The translations under genes were made by a program, and so were the position numbers. A stretch of DNA of 64,000 nt from an uncultured Elusimicrobiales bacterium (GTDB lineage Bacteria; Elusimicrobiota; Elusimicrobia; Elusimicrobiales; Elusimicrobiaceae). This document shows positions 1 to 9,693 of the stretch, piece by piece (within the stretch, counting starts at the first letter, position 1; each line of letters starts with the position of its first letter). The stretch covers positions 1 to 64,000 of the forward strand of contig CALUXE010000008.1 of the NCBI GenBank assembly GCA_944324675.1, in the 5' to 3' direction. The notes under the pieces are model-generated. The model did no database searches, was not told the DNA's origin, and saw only the letters and a program-made list of their open reading frames with translations.

Positions 1-590
1 TATCCCGTCTTCTCGGCTATTAAATTTACTATCTCTTCCGTTACCGAGGCCTCGTCAAGTTTCTTGGCGGGCGCCGCAACAGGGGCTGGCGTGGGTTGGG
101 CAACGGGCGTCGGAGTTATGGGCTGAGCGGCAGACGCGGGTGTTGCCACAGTTACAGGCGCCGCTTGTACAGGCGCCGCCGCGGGCTGTGTCTGTACGGG
201 AGCCGCTTGCGCAGGGGCGGACGCCGCCGAAGCGCTTAAAGCATAGTTAATACAATGCCTTATAGTCGGGTAATCCTTAAGCTGTACGCCTTCGGCTTGA
301 GGCAGATTATACATCTCCCTCATAGCGGCGAACAGTTCCGCCTGTTTTACCGTATCTATGCCCAAATCCGCCTCCATATCGAGGTCGAGCTCAAGCATAT
401 CTTTCGGATATCCCGTCTTCTCGGCTATTAAATTTACTATCTCTTCCGTTACCGAGGCCTCGTCAAGTTTCTTGGCGGGCGCCGCAACAGGGGCTGGCGT
501 GGGTTGGGCAACGGGCGTCGGAGTTATGGGCTGAGCGGCAGACGCGGGTGTTGCCACAGTTACAGGCGCCGCTTGTACAGGCGCCGCCGC
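1..590 (-). repeat. Tandem repeat of the carrier-domain/linker module (408-bp period)
   Basis: Bases 1-182 are identical to bases 409-590, an offset of 408 bp or 136 codons. One unit holds a carrier-type domain plus an Ala/Pro/Val/Gln-rich linker. After base 182 the copies remain related but diverge. The first base of the window lies inside the second unit, so more copies may follow outside. Identity at the nucleotide level, including third positions, suggests recent duplication or gene conversion. Confidence 0.9.
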
Positions 591-3500
591 AGGCTGTACG
601 GCTGAAGCCGCTTGCGCAGGTGCGGACGCCGCATGCAAATGGCCCGCGTCGGCCTTATCAACAAAAGCCTGCGAAGCTTCCATCACCAAGGCGGGGCGTT
701 TGCCCGCTTGATAGTTATCCTTTATTCTTAAAGTATTGTTTACGACTTCAAGGACGGGGTTCTCCTGGTTGGAAGCCTCTTTAAGCCACTGGGTATATTT
801 GGCTTGATCCACTATTCTAGGCTGGCCGACGCTCCAAGTCTTCTCCTGTAAAGTCATGGAAAGCTGGGAACCGAATCCCGCCGCAAGTCTTAAAGCGTAT
901 TTAAAGTTGTAATGGCCCCCTTTGCTCAAATTGATGCCCGCCAGTTCCGGATCGGGTTCCTTATAGTTGGCTATCGGCGGGACATTGCCGGTATTTAAAG
1001 AATGTACGGCGATAACATCTTCAAGGCCGGCGCCCATGGAGTGCCCCGTGAATCCTTTCACATTGCTTACTATTACATTGCGGACATCGTCTTTAAAAGT
1101 ATTCTTTAAAGCAAACACCTCCGCGCTGGCGCTGCCGCCGCGGGCGGGAGTATAAGTCTCGTGGGAGATAAATATCATCTCTTTTGACATATCGGAACGA
1201 TTAAGATGATATTTCTTTTCCACCTTGCCTATCATTCTGTCCATAACTTCCGCGACATGGTTGACATCCAATCTCGTCGGGTGGAAAGCGCTGTTTGTTA
1301 TCTCGGTGGCTAAAATCCTGGTAAGAGGCGTCATGCCGCGCTTGCGTATTTCGGACTCGGCCTCAACAACGAGGCCCGCCGCGCCCATACCGACTATCAT
1401 GCCGTTCCTTCTCTTGTCAAAAGGCAAGGCGGCCTTGGTTACATCGCCCTCGCGGCTTACCGCGCCGGAAGCCAAAAAGCCCGCCAATATCCATTCCTGT
1501 ATGACATTGTTGGTCACATCGTCGGCGGCTATTATTACCACCCTCTTGGCTCGGCCGAGTTTTATCCAGTCTTCCGCCACGCTTATGGCTTGGGCGGTAG
1601 AAGAACACGCTCCGCTTAAATGCGTCGCGGGGCCTCTGGCCCTTATCCATTGGCAGAATTGGCTGTGCGCTATAGGTATAGCCTTGAGCAGAAAATCTTG
1701 GGAGAATACCCTCGGATGATGATTTTCATATTCCGCGAAGCGTTCCTCAAACCAAGCTTTTATCTGAGCTTTTAAAGTTTCGTCGTTTATGCTGTTTATT
1801 ATCTGTTCGTAGAAAGCCCTGACTTCTTTTTTCGTCTTGCCCATAAGGACATCCGCCATTTTGGTAGAAACCTCAAAAGCCCAGCTGTTTACCGTAGGGA
1901 AAGCCGAAGTGAATATTACGCCCGTATCGTCTATCATGCTCTGCGGCAAGCCCCAACGGTCGGGCAGATAAGTGCCGGCCGTAGTAGGTTTATAGTAAAG
2001 CACCAAAGGTATACCGGCGTCTTTTAAAGCCAAAATCCCGGCCGCTACGGCTAAAGTGAAACTCGGGTCCATGGATTTTACCCATTTTGCCGGTACGCCA
2101 AATTCCTTTTCCAAGTCAAACTCGCCCTTCTTGGCGGCCAATTTAACCGATTGGGAAACATCCGTCAGCCTCTCCACCCGGTGATTGCCTACCCGAGACT
2201 TGACCACATACTCTATATTCTTCTCTATCTGCTTTTCCTGATCGCTGACGGAAATATTTTCAATAAAGTTCTTGCCCTGTAAAATTTCGTCCAAGTTGCC
2301 CTCGCGGAATACCTTTTCCCAGCTGCCGGGCGTACCCGCCGCTATACCGCTTATCGCCACTTGTATATCCCCGCAATTATCGGCGGAGCCGCCGCAAGCC
2401 GCGAGGCTTGCCGGCTCGCTCTTGTCCTGCGCGGCTTTGCCGCCGGCCGCAGCTACAAAAGCCGGGTTAAATATAGTCTCTTCTTTGTTCATGTCCGTTT
2501 TGCTCCAGTCTATCCATATGCCCGCCGCTGCGAGGTTCGCCATTAAATCGTTAAATTCCGTTATGCCGCCGCGTTTGGGGTGGTTGGAGGCCAAGACCCT
2601 TATATCCTTCTTGTCCGCCAAGGTGCTGGTCACAAAAGCGCTGAGCACTCTCTTCGGGCCAACCTCAATAAACAGCCTTACGCCGCGCGCATAGGCCAGT
2701 TCAACCTGCTTTATCCATTCCACGGAGCTCATTATCTGCTCCACCATCATATCCCTTATTTTTGAAGGATCGGAAGGGTAAAAATCCGCCGAGACATTGG
2801 AGGTTATCGGCAGTTGGGGCGCGTGGATCTCAAGGCCGTTCAAAAATTCCCTGTACACCGCCGAGGCCGGCCTTACTATCGCCGAATGGAAAGCGTGCGA
2901 CACCGGCACCAATACCGATTGTATCCCCATGGCCGTAAACATCGCCACAGCGTCTTCCACGGATTTGCTTTCCCCGGCTATCACCGTCTGCGTAGGACAG
3001 TTCTTGTTGGCTACCGCCACATAACCGGATATCTTCTTAAGTTCCGGCTCTATCTTTTCCACGGGGGCGGCTATAGCGGCCATTTTGCCGCAATCCGGCA
3101 CTTGTATATTAGCCATAGCCGTACCGCGCGTTGTTACCGCCTTAATAGCGTCGGGGAAACTGAGCACCCCCGCCGCCACCGCCGCGCCGTATTCGCCCAA
3201 GCTGTGCCCCATCGCCACATCGGGTTTAATGCCGAATTGATAAAGCAGCCTCATCATGGCGACATTGGCCGTAAGTATCGCCGGCTGGGTTATCTGGGTC
3301 TGCTTAATGCCCTCTTCCCGCTGTTTATACTCCTCTTTGCTTTCGCCTTCCTTGCTCCATATTACATCCGTCAAAGTGGTGCCGGCCAGCTTTTCCAAAA
3401 TAGCGTCCGCTTCTGCAAAGGTATCCCGAACAACCTTATACTTGCTGGCCAAATCTTTCATCATATCCACATATTGAGACCCCTGGCCCGGGAACATAAA

Positions 3501-5360
3501 GCAAACTTTGGGTTTCTCGCTGTGGTTATAGAAAGGATATATGCCTTTCATCTTTAAATATAAAGAAGGCTCGCTCCAAACATCGGTGGAGCTGGCCGTC
3601 TTAATAAAAAATTGTATTTTCTCTTTCAGCTTATCGGGCGATTCGGCGTTTATGCTCACCGCGTACTGTTTATAATGCGCGGTATGGTTTTTATACGCCG
3701 CTTTTACCAAATATAAAGGATCGCCCTGTATGCTTTGTACGGCCGAGTTTAGCTCGTTAAACAAATCCTGTTTGCTGTCCCCGGAGAATACCAGCATATC
3801 GCCCTGAAGTTTCTCCATAGGCACCAAAAGCTCATATTTACCGGCCGTGTTTTGGGTTTGTGACATTGTTTCTTTCTCCTCATTATTTGAAATCTTGACA
3901 TCAGATACGACAGGGGTATCCGCGCCGGACGCCGCGGCTTTCTTTACTCTGAGCGAGGGATTATATTCCTCCGCCGCCAAGTGGAAGTTCGTCCCGCCGA
4001 ACCCGAAGGACGATACATTCGCCCTTCTTATTTTATCGCTCTTCCATTCGCGCGCTTCCGTTATCACTTTAAACGGAGTGGACACCCAATCCACTATCGG
4101 GTTGGGGGTTACAAAATTGATTGAAGGCGGCAATACTTTATTATGCAAAGCCAGCATCGTCTTTATTACCGAGGCTATCCCCGCCGCCGCTTTGGCGTGC
4201 CCTATCTGCGATTTAACCGAGCCCAATCCTATAGAGCCCGCCGGCGCGTAGGGTTTAAAAACTTCGTCTAAGGCCGAAAGCTCCGCCGCGTCGCCCACTT
4301 TAGTAGCCGTACCGTGCGCTTCCATAAGGCCGATGTCGCCGGGGGTATAATCCAACTGCCTGAAAGTATTTTCTATCGCCAGTTTCTGACCTTTGGGATT
4401 GGGCGCCGTTATGCCCTTCCCCTTGCCGTCGCTTGACGCGCCGATGGCCCTTATTACGCCGTAAATTTTATCGCCGTCGCGCTCGGCGTCGCTTAAGCGT
4501 TTTAATAAAACTATACCCGCGCCTTCCGCCATTACAAAACCGTTAGCGCGCGCGTCAAAGGCAAAAGAACCGTCGGCAGACAAAGCCCCTATCTTGCAAA
4601 ATTTAATATAGGCCGCGGGCGACATCATCTGGTCCACACCCCCGCATAAAGCCATATCGTAATTGCCTACCCTTAAACCGTTTACCGCTTGGTCCAAAGC
4701 CGCCAAAGAGCTGGCGCAGGCCGCGTCTATGGAAAAGCTGGTGCCGTTAAGGTTAAAAACATTGGCCACCCTGCCCGCTATCACATTGGGCAATTCGCCG
4801 GGCATGCTGTCTTCGGTTATAGGGAGGAATCTCTCATTAACGGCGGCTTCCACTTCCTCTATTATAGCCTCCTGCTGCGAAGGCGGCAGAGAAGCGAAAT
4901 GCCCCGCGTGTTTTAACATATCGTAATAAAAGGCTTTGTATATCCGTACATTGCTGTATTCATTTTTAATGCCGCCTACCGCGTTGGCTATTATTACCGC
5001 GGTGCGGGAACGGTCAAAATCTTTCTTGTCATAGCCGGCGTCTTCCAAAGCCATACTCGCCGTTTCCAAAGCAAGATGCTGGATAGAATCCATCTGCTTG
5101 GCCACAGAGGGCGGTATCCTGTACTTTAAAGAATTGAATTTAAAACCCGTTATAAAACCGCCGATTTTGCTGTAGGTCTTATCGGGTACGCTCCTGTCCT
5201 CGCTGTAGAACAGGCGGTAGTCCCACCTGTCTTGAGGAACTTCTATGATGGAATTTCTGCCTTCTATGATATTTTTCCAAAATTCGTCCTTGCTCAGCGC
5301 GCCCGGCATTATCGCGCCAATACCTATAACCGCTATGGGTTCCAAATTGTTTTTAGACAT
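1..5360 (-). CDS. Multidomain PUFA/polyketide-type synthase, N-terminal part (KS-AT-KS-ACP-ACP...)
   Basis: This is the first ~1786 residues of a giant iterative synthase; its 3' end lies outside the window. Starting at ATG 5360, the domains in order are as follows. KS1 (about residues 5-450) has Cys215 in DAACASSL and His in EAHGTAT and QIGHAKAAAG. An acyltransferase (about 600-900) has GQGSQ near 622 and GHSLGEY near 720. KS2 (about 1000-1480) has Cys1252 in GACSST plus SHETYT and FTGHSMGAG, so its Cys-His-His set looks intact. An Ala/Pro linker and an acyl-carrier-type domain (about 1631-1707) follow, then a second linker and the start of another carrier. The arrangement recalls PfaA-type PUFA and heterocyst-glycolipid synthases, but the second KS before the carriers is atypical. 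The carrier motif reads LGIDTVK, with Thr1670 where the phosphopantetheine Ser is expected. No ketoreductase or dehydratase is visible here. The product is unknown. Confidence 0.85.
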   Translation of the reverse strand, partial: MSKNNLEPIAVIGIGAIMPGALSKDEFWKNIIEGRNSIIEVPQDRWDYRLFYSEDRSVPDKTYSKIGGFITGFKFNSLKYRIPPSVAKQMDSIQHLALETASMALEDAGYDKKDFDRSRTAVIIANAVGGIKNEYSNVRIYKAFYYDMLKHAGHFASLPPSQQEAIIEEVEAAVNERFLPITEDSMPGELPNVIAGRVANVFNLNGTSFSIDAACASSLAALDQAVNGLRVGNYDMALCGGVDQMMSPAAYIKFCKIGALSADGSFAFDARANGFVMAEGAGIVLLKRLSDAERDGDKIYGVIRAIGASSDGKGKGITAPNPKGQKLAIENTFRQLDYTPGDIGLMEAHGTATKVGDAAELSALDEVFKPYAPAGSIGLGSVKSQIGHAKAAAGIASVIKTMLALHNKVLPPSINFVTPNPIVDWVSTPFKVITEAREWKSDKIRRANVSSFGFGGTNFHLAAEEYNPSLRVKKAAASGADTPVVSDVKISNNEEKETMSQTQNTAGKYELLVPMEKLQGDMLVFSGDSKQDLFNELNSAVQSIQGDPLYLVKAAYKNHTAHYKQYAVSINAESPDKLKEKIQFFIKTASSTDVWSEPSLYLKMKGIYPFYNHSEKPKVCFMFPGQGSQYVDMMKDLASKYKVVRDTFAEADAILEKLAGTTLTDVIWSKEGESKEEYKQREEGIKQTQITQPAILTANVAMMRLLYQFGIKPDVAMGHSLGEYGAAVAAGVLSFPDAIKAVTTRGTAMANIQVPDCGKMAAIAAPVEKIEPELKKISGYVAVANKNCPTQTVIAGESKSVEDAVAMFTAMGIQSVLVPVSHAFHSAIVRPASAVYREFLNGLEIHAPQLPITSNVSADFYPSDPSKIRDMMVEQIMSSVEWIKQVELAYARGVRLFIEVGPKRVLSAFVTSTLADKKDIRVLASNHPKRGGITEFNDLMANLAAAGIWIDWSKTDMNKEETIFNPAFVAAAGGKAAQDKSEPASLAACGGSADNCGDIQVAISGIAAGTPGSWEKVFREGNLDEILQGKNFIENISVSDQEKQIEKNIEYVVKSRVGNHRVERLTDVSQSVKLAAKKGEFDLEKEFGVPAKWVKSMDPSFTLAVAAGILALKDAGIPLVLYYKPTTAGTYLPDRWGLPQSMIDDTGVIFTSAFPTVNSWAFEVSTKMADVLMGKTKKEVRAFYEQIINSINDETLKAQIKAWFEERFAEYENHHPRVFSQDFLLKAIPIAHSQFCQWIRARGPATHLSGACSSTAQAISVAEDWIKLGRAKRVVIIAADDVTNNVIQEWILAGFLASGAVSREGDVTKAALPFDKRRNGMIVGMGAAGLVVEAESEIRKRGMTPLTRILATEITNSAFHPTRLDVNHVAEVMDRMIGKVEKKYHLNRSDMSKEMIFISHETYTPARGGSASAEVFALKNTFKDDVRNVIVSNVKGFTGHSMGAGLEDVIAVHSLNTGNVPPIANYKEPDPELAGINLSKGGHYNFKYALRLAAGFGSQLSMTLQEKTWSVGQPRIVDQAKYTQWLKEASNQENPVLEVVNNTLRIKDNYQAGKRPALVMEASQAFVDKADAGHLHAASAPAQAASAVQPAAAPVQAAPVTVATPASAAQPITPTPVAQPTPAPVAAPAKKLDEASVTEEIVNLIAEKTGYPKDMLELDLDMEADLGIDTVKQAELFAAMREMYNLPQAEGVQLKDYPTIRHCINYALSASAASAPAQAAPVQTQPAAAPVQAAPVTVATPASAAQPITPTPVAQPTPAPVAAPAKKLDEASVTEEIVNLIAEKTG
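3864..3881 (-). promoter_or_regulatory. Internal Shine-Dalgarno and ATG inside the synthase gene
   Basis: On the minus strand a GAGGAG (complement of 3876-3881) lies 9 nt before an in-frame ATG at 3866 (codon 499), exactly in the KS1-AT linker. Translation from here would give an AT-KS2-ACP protein beginning MSQTQNTAGK. The reading frame is continuous across it, so it may be a relic of a gene fusion or a live internal start. Confidence 0.5.
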
Positions 5361-5541
5361 AGCTAAATGACTCCTGATAAAATTTTTTGGGATTTTAAAT
5401 AGGAAGATACAACCTTAAAGCTTGTGGGCTTTGTAGATTTTCTCATATATATTAATGATATTAAATTATGAGATTCTTATCAACTTAAAGCCCCCCGCCA
5501 AGCCCTTGGACAGCGCCCGCGCGTACCTTATTATATATTTA

Positions 5542-5572
5542 TTTACAAAAGCGCGCTCTTTTTTGATATAAT
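5542..5572 (+). promoter_or_regulatory. hinT promoter, extended -10, probably leaderless
   Basis: An extended -10, TGATATAAT (TATAAT at 5567-5572), is preceded 19 bp upstream by TTTACA (5542-5547). The ATG of hinT is at 5582, only 9 nt after the -10 box, and no Shine-Dalgarno is present. The transcript should have little or no 5' leader. Confidence 0.6.
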
Positions 5573-5581
5573 TGTACAGGT

Positions 5582-5920
5582 ATGAGCGATTGCATCTTTT
5601 GCAAAATAGCCAAAGGCGAAATACAGGCGCAGATATTATATCAGGATGAGGACCTCATCGCGTTTAAGGATTTGAACCCGCAGGCCCCATCCCATATACT
5701 TATCATACCCTTTAGGCATATTGAAAATTTGGCCGCCGCGCAAGAGCAGGACGCTTTGCTGCTGGGCAAAATTCAGCTGGCCGCGGCTAAAATAGCGAAA
5801 GAGCTCGGCTTGAAAGATTTCAGACTCGTCGCCAATAACGGCAAGGGCGCGGGACAGAGCGTGTTCCACCTGCACTATCATTTGATGGGCGGAAGGCGTT
5901 TCCTGTGGCCGGCGGGTTAA
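5582..5920 (+). CDS. hinT: HIT-family purine nucleotide hydrolase (HinT-like)
   Basis: This 112-residue protein has the usual HinT length. It begins MSDCIFCKIAKGEI, with the CxxC typical of bacterial HIT proteins, and carries the histidine-triad motif HLHYHLMGGR near its C-terminus, ending in the family-typical WPAG. Members hydrolyse AMP-linked phosphoramidates and aminoacyl-adenylates in the cytoplasm; the natural substrate here is not known. The gene lies just upstream of rpsU on the same strand and 221 bp from the divergent synthase start. It has no Shine-Dalgarno and a TATAAT box 9 nt before the ATG, so it is probably translated from a leaderless or near-leaderless mRNA. Confidence 0.92.
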   Translation: MSDCIFCKIAKGEIQAQILYQDEDLIAFKDLNPQAPSHILIIPFRHIENLAAAQEQDALLLGKIQLAAAKIAKELGLKDFRLVANNGKGAGQSVFHLHYHLMGGRRFLWPAG

Positions 5921-5971
5921 TTTTAAGTTTTTTATTTTAAGGTCTTTGCAAGATAAGGTGGTGAAAAGCAA

Positions 5972-6166
5972 ATGGTATTCGTAAAAGTACGCGACGCCGA
6001 ACATCTTGAGGAAGCTTTGAAACGCTTTAAAAGAGAATGCGAGAAGAACGGTATCCTTAAAGAAATAAAAAGAAGGGAAACCTATACTCCGCCAAGCGTG
6101 AGAAGAAAACTCAAATCTCAGGAAGCGCAGCGCAGAATGAGACGCACTAAAAGAAAACGCTTTTAG
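5972..6166 (+). CDS. rpsU: 30S ribosomal protein S21
   Basis: This is a 64-residue, strongly basic protein beginning MVFVKVRDAEHLEEALKRF and ending in an Arg/Lys-rich tail (RRTKRKRF), the classic S21 layout. S21 sits on the 30S platform near the anti-Shine-Dalgarno end of 16S rRNA and helps initiation. An AAGGTGG element 9 nt before ATG 5972 is a good ribosome site. It is followed by dnaG and rpoD in the same direction, reproducing the rpsU-dnaG-rpoD macromolecular-synthesis operon. A hairpin between rpsU and dnaG probably lets S21 be made in excess of primase. Confidence 0.95.
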   Translation: MVFVKVRDAEHLEEALKRFKRECEKNGILKEIKRRETYTPPSVRRKLKSQEAQRRMRRTKRKRF

Positions 6167-6183
6167 TTCCTTAGTAAAATAAT

Positions 6184-6219
6184 CAGCACAATAGTCCGCT
6201 AAACGGCGGGCTATTGTGC
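6184..6219 (+). terminator. Hairpin between rpsU and dnaG (partial terminator or processing site)
   Basis: An almost perfect 14-bp stem, GCACAATAGTCCGC against GCGGGCTATTGTGC with one G-T pair, closes on a short A-rich loop. No T-run follows, so read-through into dnaG is expected. In E. coli the same position holds an internal terminator and RNA processing site in the homologous operon. The hairpin swallows an upstream in-frame GTG (6216) and so argues for the dnaG start at 6234. Confidence 0.7.
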
Positions 6220-6233
6220 CTATATGTGTAAAT

Positions 6234-7949
6234 ATGAATAATGCCCTGATTGAAAAGATTAAAGACAGTATTGATATATTGGAGCTTATAAAAGAATATG
6301 TCCCCGCCGTTAAGCGTACGGGGCGTACTTATAAAGCCTGCTGTCCCTTTCATCAGGAGAAAACGCCCTCCTTGTCCATAAGTTCGGAAAAGGGGCTTTT
6401 CTATTGTTTCGGCTGCCAAACCGGGGGGGATGTGTTTGACTTCCTGATGAAGATTGAAAACCTCTCTTTCAACGAGGCCGCAAGACGCTTAGCCCAAAGG
6501 GCGGGTATACCTTGGCAGGAGGAAGATTCCCTGTCCGAGCAGGAAAAAAGCCGCATAGCGGACTATAAACTTATGAACTCCGCCAAAGATTTCTACCACC
6601 GCCAATTGCTGGGCGAAAGCGGCCTAAGCGCCAGAAATTACCTAGAACAGCGCGGCATTAAACCGGAAACTATAGAAAAATTCCAATTGGGATTAAGCTT
6701 ATACGACGGATTAACAAGAGCCGCCACAAAAAACGGCTATTCCTTACAGGATTTAAAAAAGCTAGGCCTATGCGCCCACTCGGCCGCCACGGATTATTTT
6801 AAAAATAGATTAATGTTCCCCATATTCAACCACAGGAGCGAATGCGTTGCTTTCGGCGGAAGGATTTTGGGCGAGGGCCAGCCGAAATATCTTAATTCGC
6901 CCGAAACGCCTTTGTTTTCCAAAAGCAAGGTGCTTTACGCCTTAAACTTCGCGGGGCCGGCCATAAGAAAAGAAGGGAAAGCCGTCCTCCTGGAAGGCTA
7001 TATGGATGTAATAGCCTGCCATCAAGCCGGGGCGGAAAACTGCGTGGCGCCGCTGGGCACATCCTTCACCCCGGAACACGCCAAACTGTTAAAAAGATAC
7101 ACCGATACCGCCGTAGTCTTGTTTGATCCCGACCAGGCCGGTACAAAGGCATCGCTTAGAACCTCCCTTATATTGGTGGAAAACGGAATATATGTTAAAG
7201 TGGCCTCCCTAAGCGAGGAGCTGGACCCTGACGAATATATAAATAAATACGGGCTTGACAGTTTTAAAGAAGTTTTGGAAAACGCCAAAGACATAATCAA
7301 CTTCCGCTTGGACTGCGTTTTAAAAGGGGCCAAAAACATATCTCCAAAAGACAGAACCGATATCACCGCGGAATTAACTGAAATAATACAAAAACAACCC
7401 GATAAAATAATAAGAAACGAATGGATATTGATAGCGGCCAACCGCTTAGGCATACACCCGGAAATCATAGCCCAGCAAATAAAACAAACCGGGCCCGCGG
7501 AAAAAAAGCCCGCCCCTCTTTACGCTGAGCGGAACGCCACGCCGCAAAGCGAGGCCGATTTGATAAAGCTGCTCTTAAAATTCCCCCGCTATGTTGAGCT
7601 ATGCTCCGATTTAAAGGAAGAACACTTTGAAAATAAAGACATTTGGCTTATACTTAAAGAGATAGAAAATCTGCGCGGGGAAAGGCCCGATATTGAAGAA
7701 CCGCTCCCGCAGATAGCTTTGAGAAACGAGGCTTTGGCAAAGAAAGCTCTAAAGTACGCGATGCATCCGCTGCCGGAGGGCATACGCCCTCAGAAGGAAA
7801 CGGAGGCCTGCGTAAACACTTTAAAGAGAACCGCCTTAAACAAAAGATACCGCCATATCCAACAGCTGCTTGCCGGGTATGAGCCGGGCGCGGCCCCTTT
7901 GGATTTGCTTAAAGAACAAATTGAAATACAAAAGAAATTAAAATCATAA
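6234..7949 (+). CDS. dnaG: DNA primase
   Basis: This protein of about 571 residues makes RNA primers at the replication fork. It has an N-terminal zinc ribbon ([10 protein letters not shown] ... [11 protein letters not shown]), the primase core, and a Toprim domain with [11 protein letters not shown] and the acidic [11 protein letters not shown] DnaB-binding-type helical C-terminus follows. ATG 6234 ([15 protein letters not shown]) is preferred over an in-frame GTG at 6216, which lies inside a stable hairpin. No clear Shine-Dalgarno precedes it. The gene sits second in the rpsU-dnaG-rpoD operon, 22 bp before rpoD, which supports coordinate expression of replication, transcription and translation initiation functions. 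Confidence 0.95.
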   Translation: MNNALIEKIKDSIDILELIKEYVPAVKRTGRTYKACCPFHQEKTPSLSISSEKGLFYCFGCQTGGDVFDFLMKIENLSFNEAARRLAQRAGIPWQEEDSLSEQEKSRIADYKLMNSAKDFYHRQLLGESGLSARNYLEQRGIKPETIEKFQLGLSLYDGLTRAATKNGYSLQDLKKLGLCAHSAATDYFKNRLMFPIFNHRSECVAFGGRILGEGQPKYLNSPETPLFSKSKVLYALNFAGPAIRKEGKAVLLEGYMDVIACHQAGAENCVAPLGTSFTPEHAKLLKRYTDTAVVLFDPDQAGTKASLRTSLILVENGIYVKVASLSEELDPDEYINKYGLDSFKEVLENAKDIINFRLDCVLKGAKNISPKDRTDITAELTEIIQKQPDKIIRNEWILIAANRLGIHPEIIAQQIKQTGPAEKKPAPLYAERNATPQSEADLIKLLLKFPRYVELCSDLKEEHFENKDIWLILKEIENLRGERPDIEEPLPQIALRNEALAKKALKYAMHPLPEGIRPQKETEACVNTLKRTALNKRYRHIQQLLAGYEPGAAPLDLLKEQIEIQKKLKS

Positions 7950-7971
7950 AGAGCGAGGAAATCTTAATTAT

Positions 7972-9693
7972 ATGGCACAGGACAACAAGGCATTTAAAGA
8001 ACTTGTAGAAATAGGTAAAGAACACGGCTACCTTACTTTGGACGAAATTAACAAATCTCTTACTTCGGCCGCCATGAACGCAGACGATATAGACGGCCTT
8101 ATGGGCACCTTGGAAGATTTGGGAATACAAGTCGTTGACCGTAAAAAATACAAAGCCGTCGCCATGGCGGAAAAAGAAGCCTATACCGAGGAATGGGCTT
8201 CAAATATGGATATATCAAACTCCATAAGAATGTACCTGTCTGAAATGGGGAAAGTGCCGCTCCTCACCAGAGACGAAGAAGTAACCCTCGCCAGAAATAT
8301 ACGCGAACGCGAAAAGGAACTGCGCAAAATAGTGCTTGAATCCCCTATAACCATGCGGGAAATTTGCTCGTGGGAAGAACTAGTAGACCAAGAGGAAATG
8401 ACCACCAAAGAACTTATGCCCAGAGGGAAAAGGACTACGCGCGAACTTAACAATATGCGAAAAAAGCTTAAAGAGGCCGCCGCTTTCATCGCAAAAAGAG
8501 AAAAGGATATATCCGCCCTGATGAAAGAATTGCGCAACCCCAATTTAAGCGATAAACTTATAAGCAAATACACCAGCAAACTGGAAGAAAAACAGAAAGA
8601 AGTCGTAGAAAGAATAATAAAGCTTAATCTTAACCAAAATAAAATTAAGCGCCTTACCAACAGAATAAAGGGCTTGGCGGATAAACTAAACGAATATAAA
8701 AACGATATAGCCCGCTTTGACGAGTACTTCGGCAAATACGAAGATGTGCTAAAATTGTTTAAACAGTATCAGCAAGGGAAATTGTCGCCAAGCGTTTTGG
8801 CCAAAAAAACAAAAACAAAAAGCCCCGAGGAATTGGAAAGAGCCATCAAAAATATAAATACCGTCAAATCCAGATATGAGAAGCTTCTATCCACCCTGCC
8901 TATGTCCGAGCAAGAATTCCTCTCTTTAAACGAAAGGATAGACTTCTTTGAAAAAATGATTTTGCAGGATAAACTAAAACTTATCCGCGCCAATTTGAGG
9001 CTGGTGGTTTCCATCGCCAAAAAGCATGTCAATTCCAATCTGGAACTTTCCGACCTTATACAGGAAGGCGGACTGGGCTTAATGAAAGCCGTAGAGAAAT
9101 TTGAATACAAAAGAGGTTTCAAATTCTCCACTTACGCCACTTGGTGGATAAGGCAGTCCATCAACCGAGCCATAGCCGACCAGGCCAATACCATACGCAT
9201 ACCGGTGCATATGAAAGAGCTCGTTTCCAAATTGACGAAGGTTACCAATAAATTCCGCCAAGAACACGGCAGAGAACCGGATTTGGACGATTATGTAAAA
9301 TCTTTAAGATTATCGGTGGAAAAAGTTAAAGGAATACTGAAGATTATGCAGGATCCCATTTCCCTTTCCACCCCGATAGGCGAGGACGAGGATTCCAATT
9401 TGGAAGATTTTATAGAAGACAAAAACGGGCCAAATCCTTCCTCTTCCGCGACGGATTTCCTGCGCAAGCAGGAAGTGGCGGAAGTCTTGGCGACCTTGTC
9501 GGAAAGAGAAGCGAAAATCATCAAACTTCGCTTCGGCATAGAATCGGGCTACCCGAGAACTTTAGAAGAAGTCGGAAAAATGTTCAATGTAACAAGGGAA
9601 CGCGTCAGACAGATAGAGGCTAAAGCCATCAGAAAGCTGCGCCACCCTAGCAGAACGAGAATGCTTAGAGACTATTCCGACCAACCGTTCTAA
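7972..9693 (+). CDS. rpoD: RNA polymerase primary sigma factor (sigma-70)
   Basis: This 573-residue protein has a region 1.1-like N-terminus, a charged non-conserved insert (about 150-310), then region 2 with [17 protein letters not shown] and [14 protein letters not shown]. Region 3 follows, and region 4.2 has [18 protein letters not shown] and a family-typical C-terminus LRDYSDQPF. These are hallmarks of the housekeeping sigma that recognises TTGACA/TATAAT promoters, consistent with promoters seen elsewhere in this window. ATG 7972 is preceded by GAGGAA. It is the last gene of the operon and is closed by a strong terminator. Confidence 0.97.
   Translation: MAQDNKAFKELVEIGKEHGYLTLDEINKSLTSAAMNADDIDGLMGTLEDLGIQVVDRKKYKAVAMAEKEAYTEEWASNMDISNSIRMYLSEMGKVPLLTRDEEVTLARNIREREKELRKIVLESPITMREICSWEELVDQEEMTTKELMPRGKRTTRELNNMRKKLKEAAAFIAKREKDISALMKELRNPNLSDKLISKYTSKLEEKQKEVVERIIKLNLNQNKIKRLTNRIKGLADKLNEYKNDIARFDEYFGKYEDVLKLFKQYQQGKLSPSVLAKKTKTKSPEELERAIKNINTVKSRYEKLLSTLPMSEQEFLSLNERIDFFEKMILQDKLKLIRANLRLVVSIAKKHVNSNLELSDLIQEGGLGLMKAVEKFEYKRGFKFSTYATWWIRQSINRAIADQANTIRIPVHMKELVSKLTKVTNKFRQEHGREPDLDDYVKSLRLSVEKVKGILKIMQDPISLSTPIGEDEDSNLEDFIEDKNGPNPSSSATDFLRKQEVAEVLATLSEREAKIIKLRFGIESGYPRTLEEVGKMFNVTRERVRQIEAKAIRKLRHPSRTRMLRDYSDQPF

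Noticed and set aside
1000-2360. Second KS domain of the synthase as an inactive, chain-length-factor-like domain
   Set aside because: Cys1252 and both His-containing motifs (SHETYT, FTGHS) can be placed, so inactivity is not supported by sequence.
5636-6004. Minus-strand frame of 122 codons over hinT
   Set aside because: It is the antisense shadow of hinT, which has a clear HIT motif and its own promoter.
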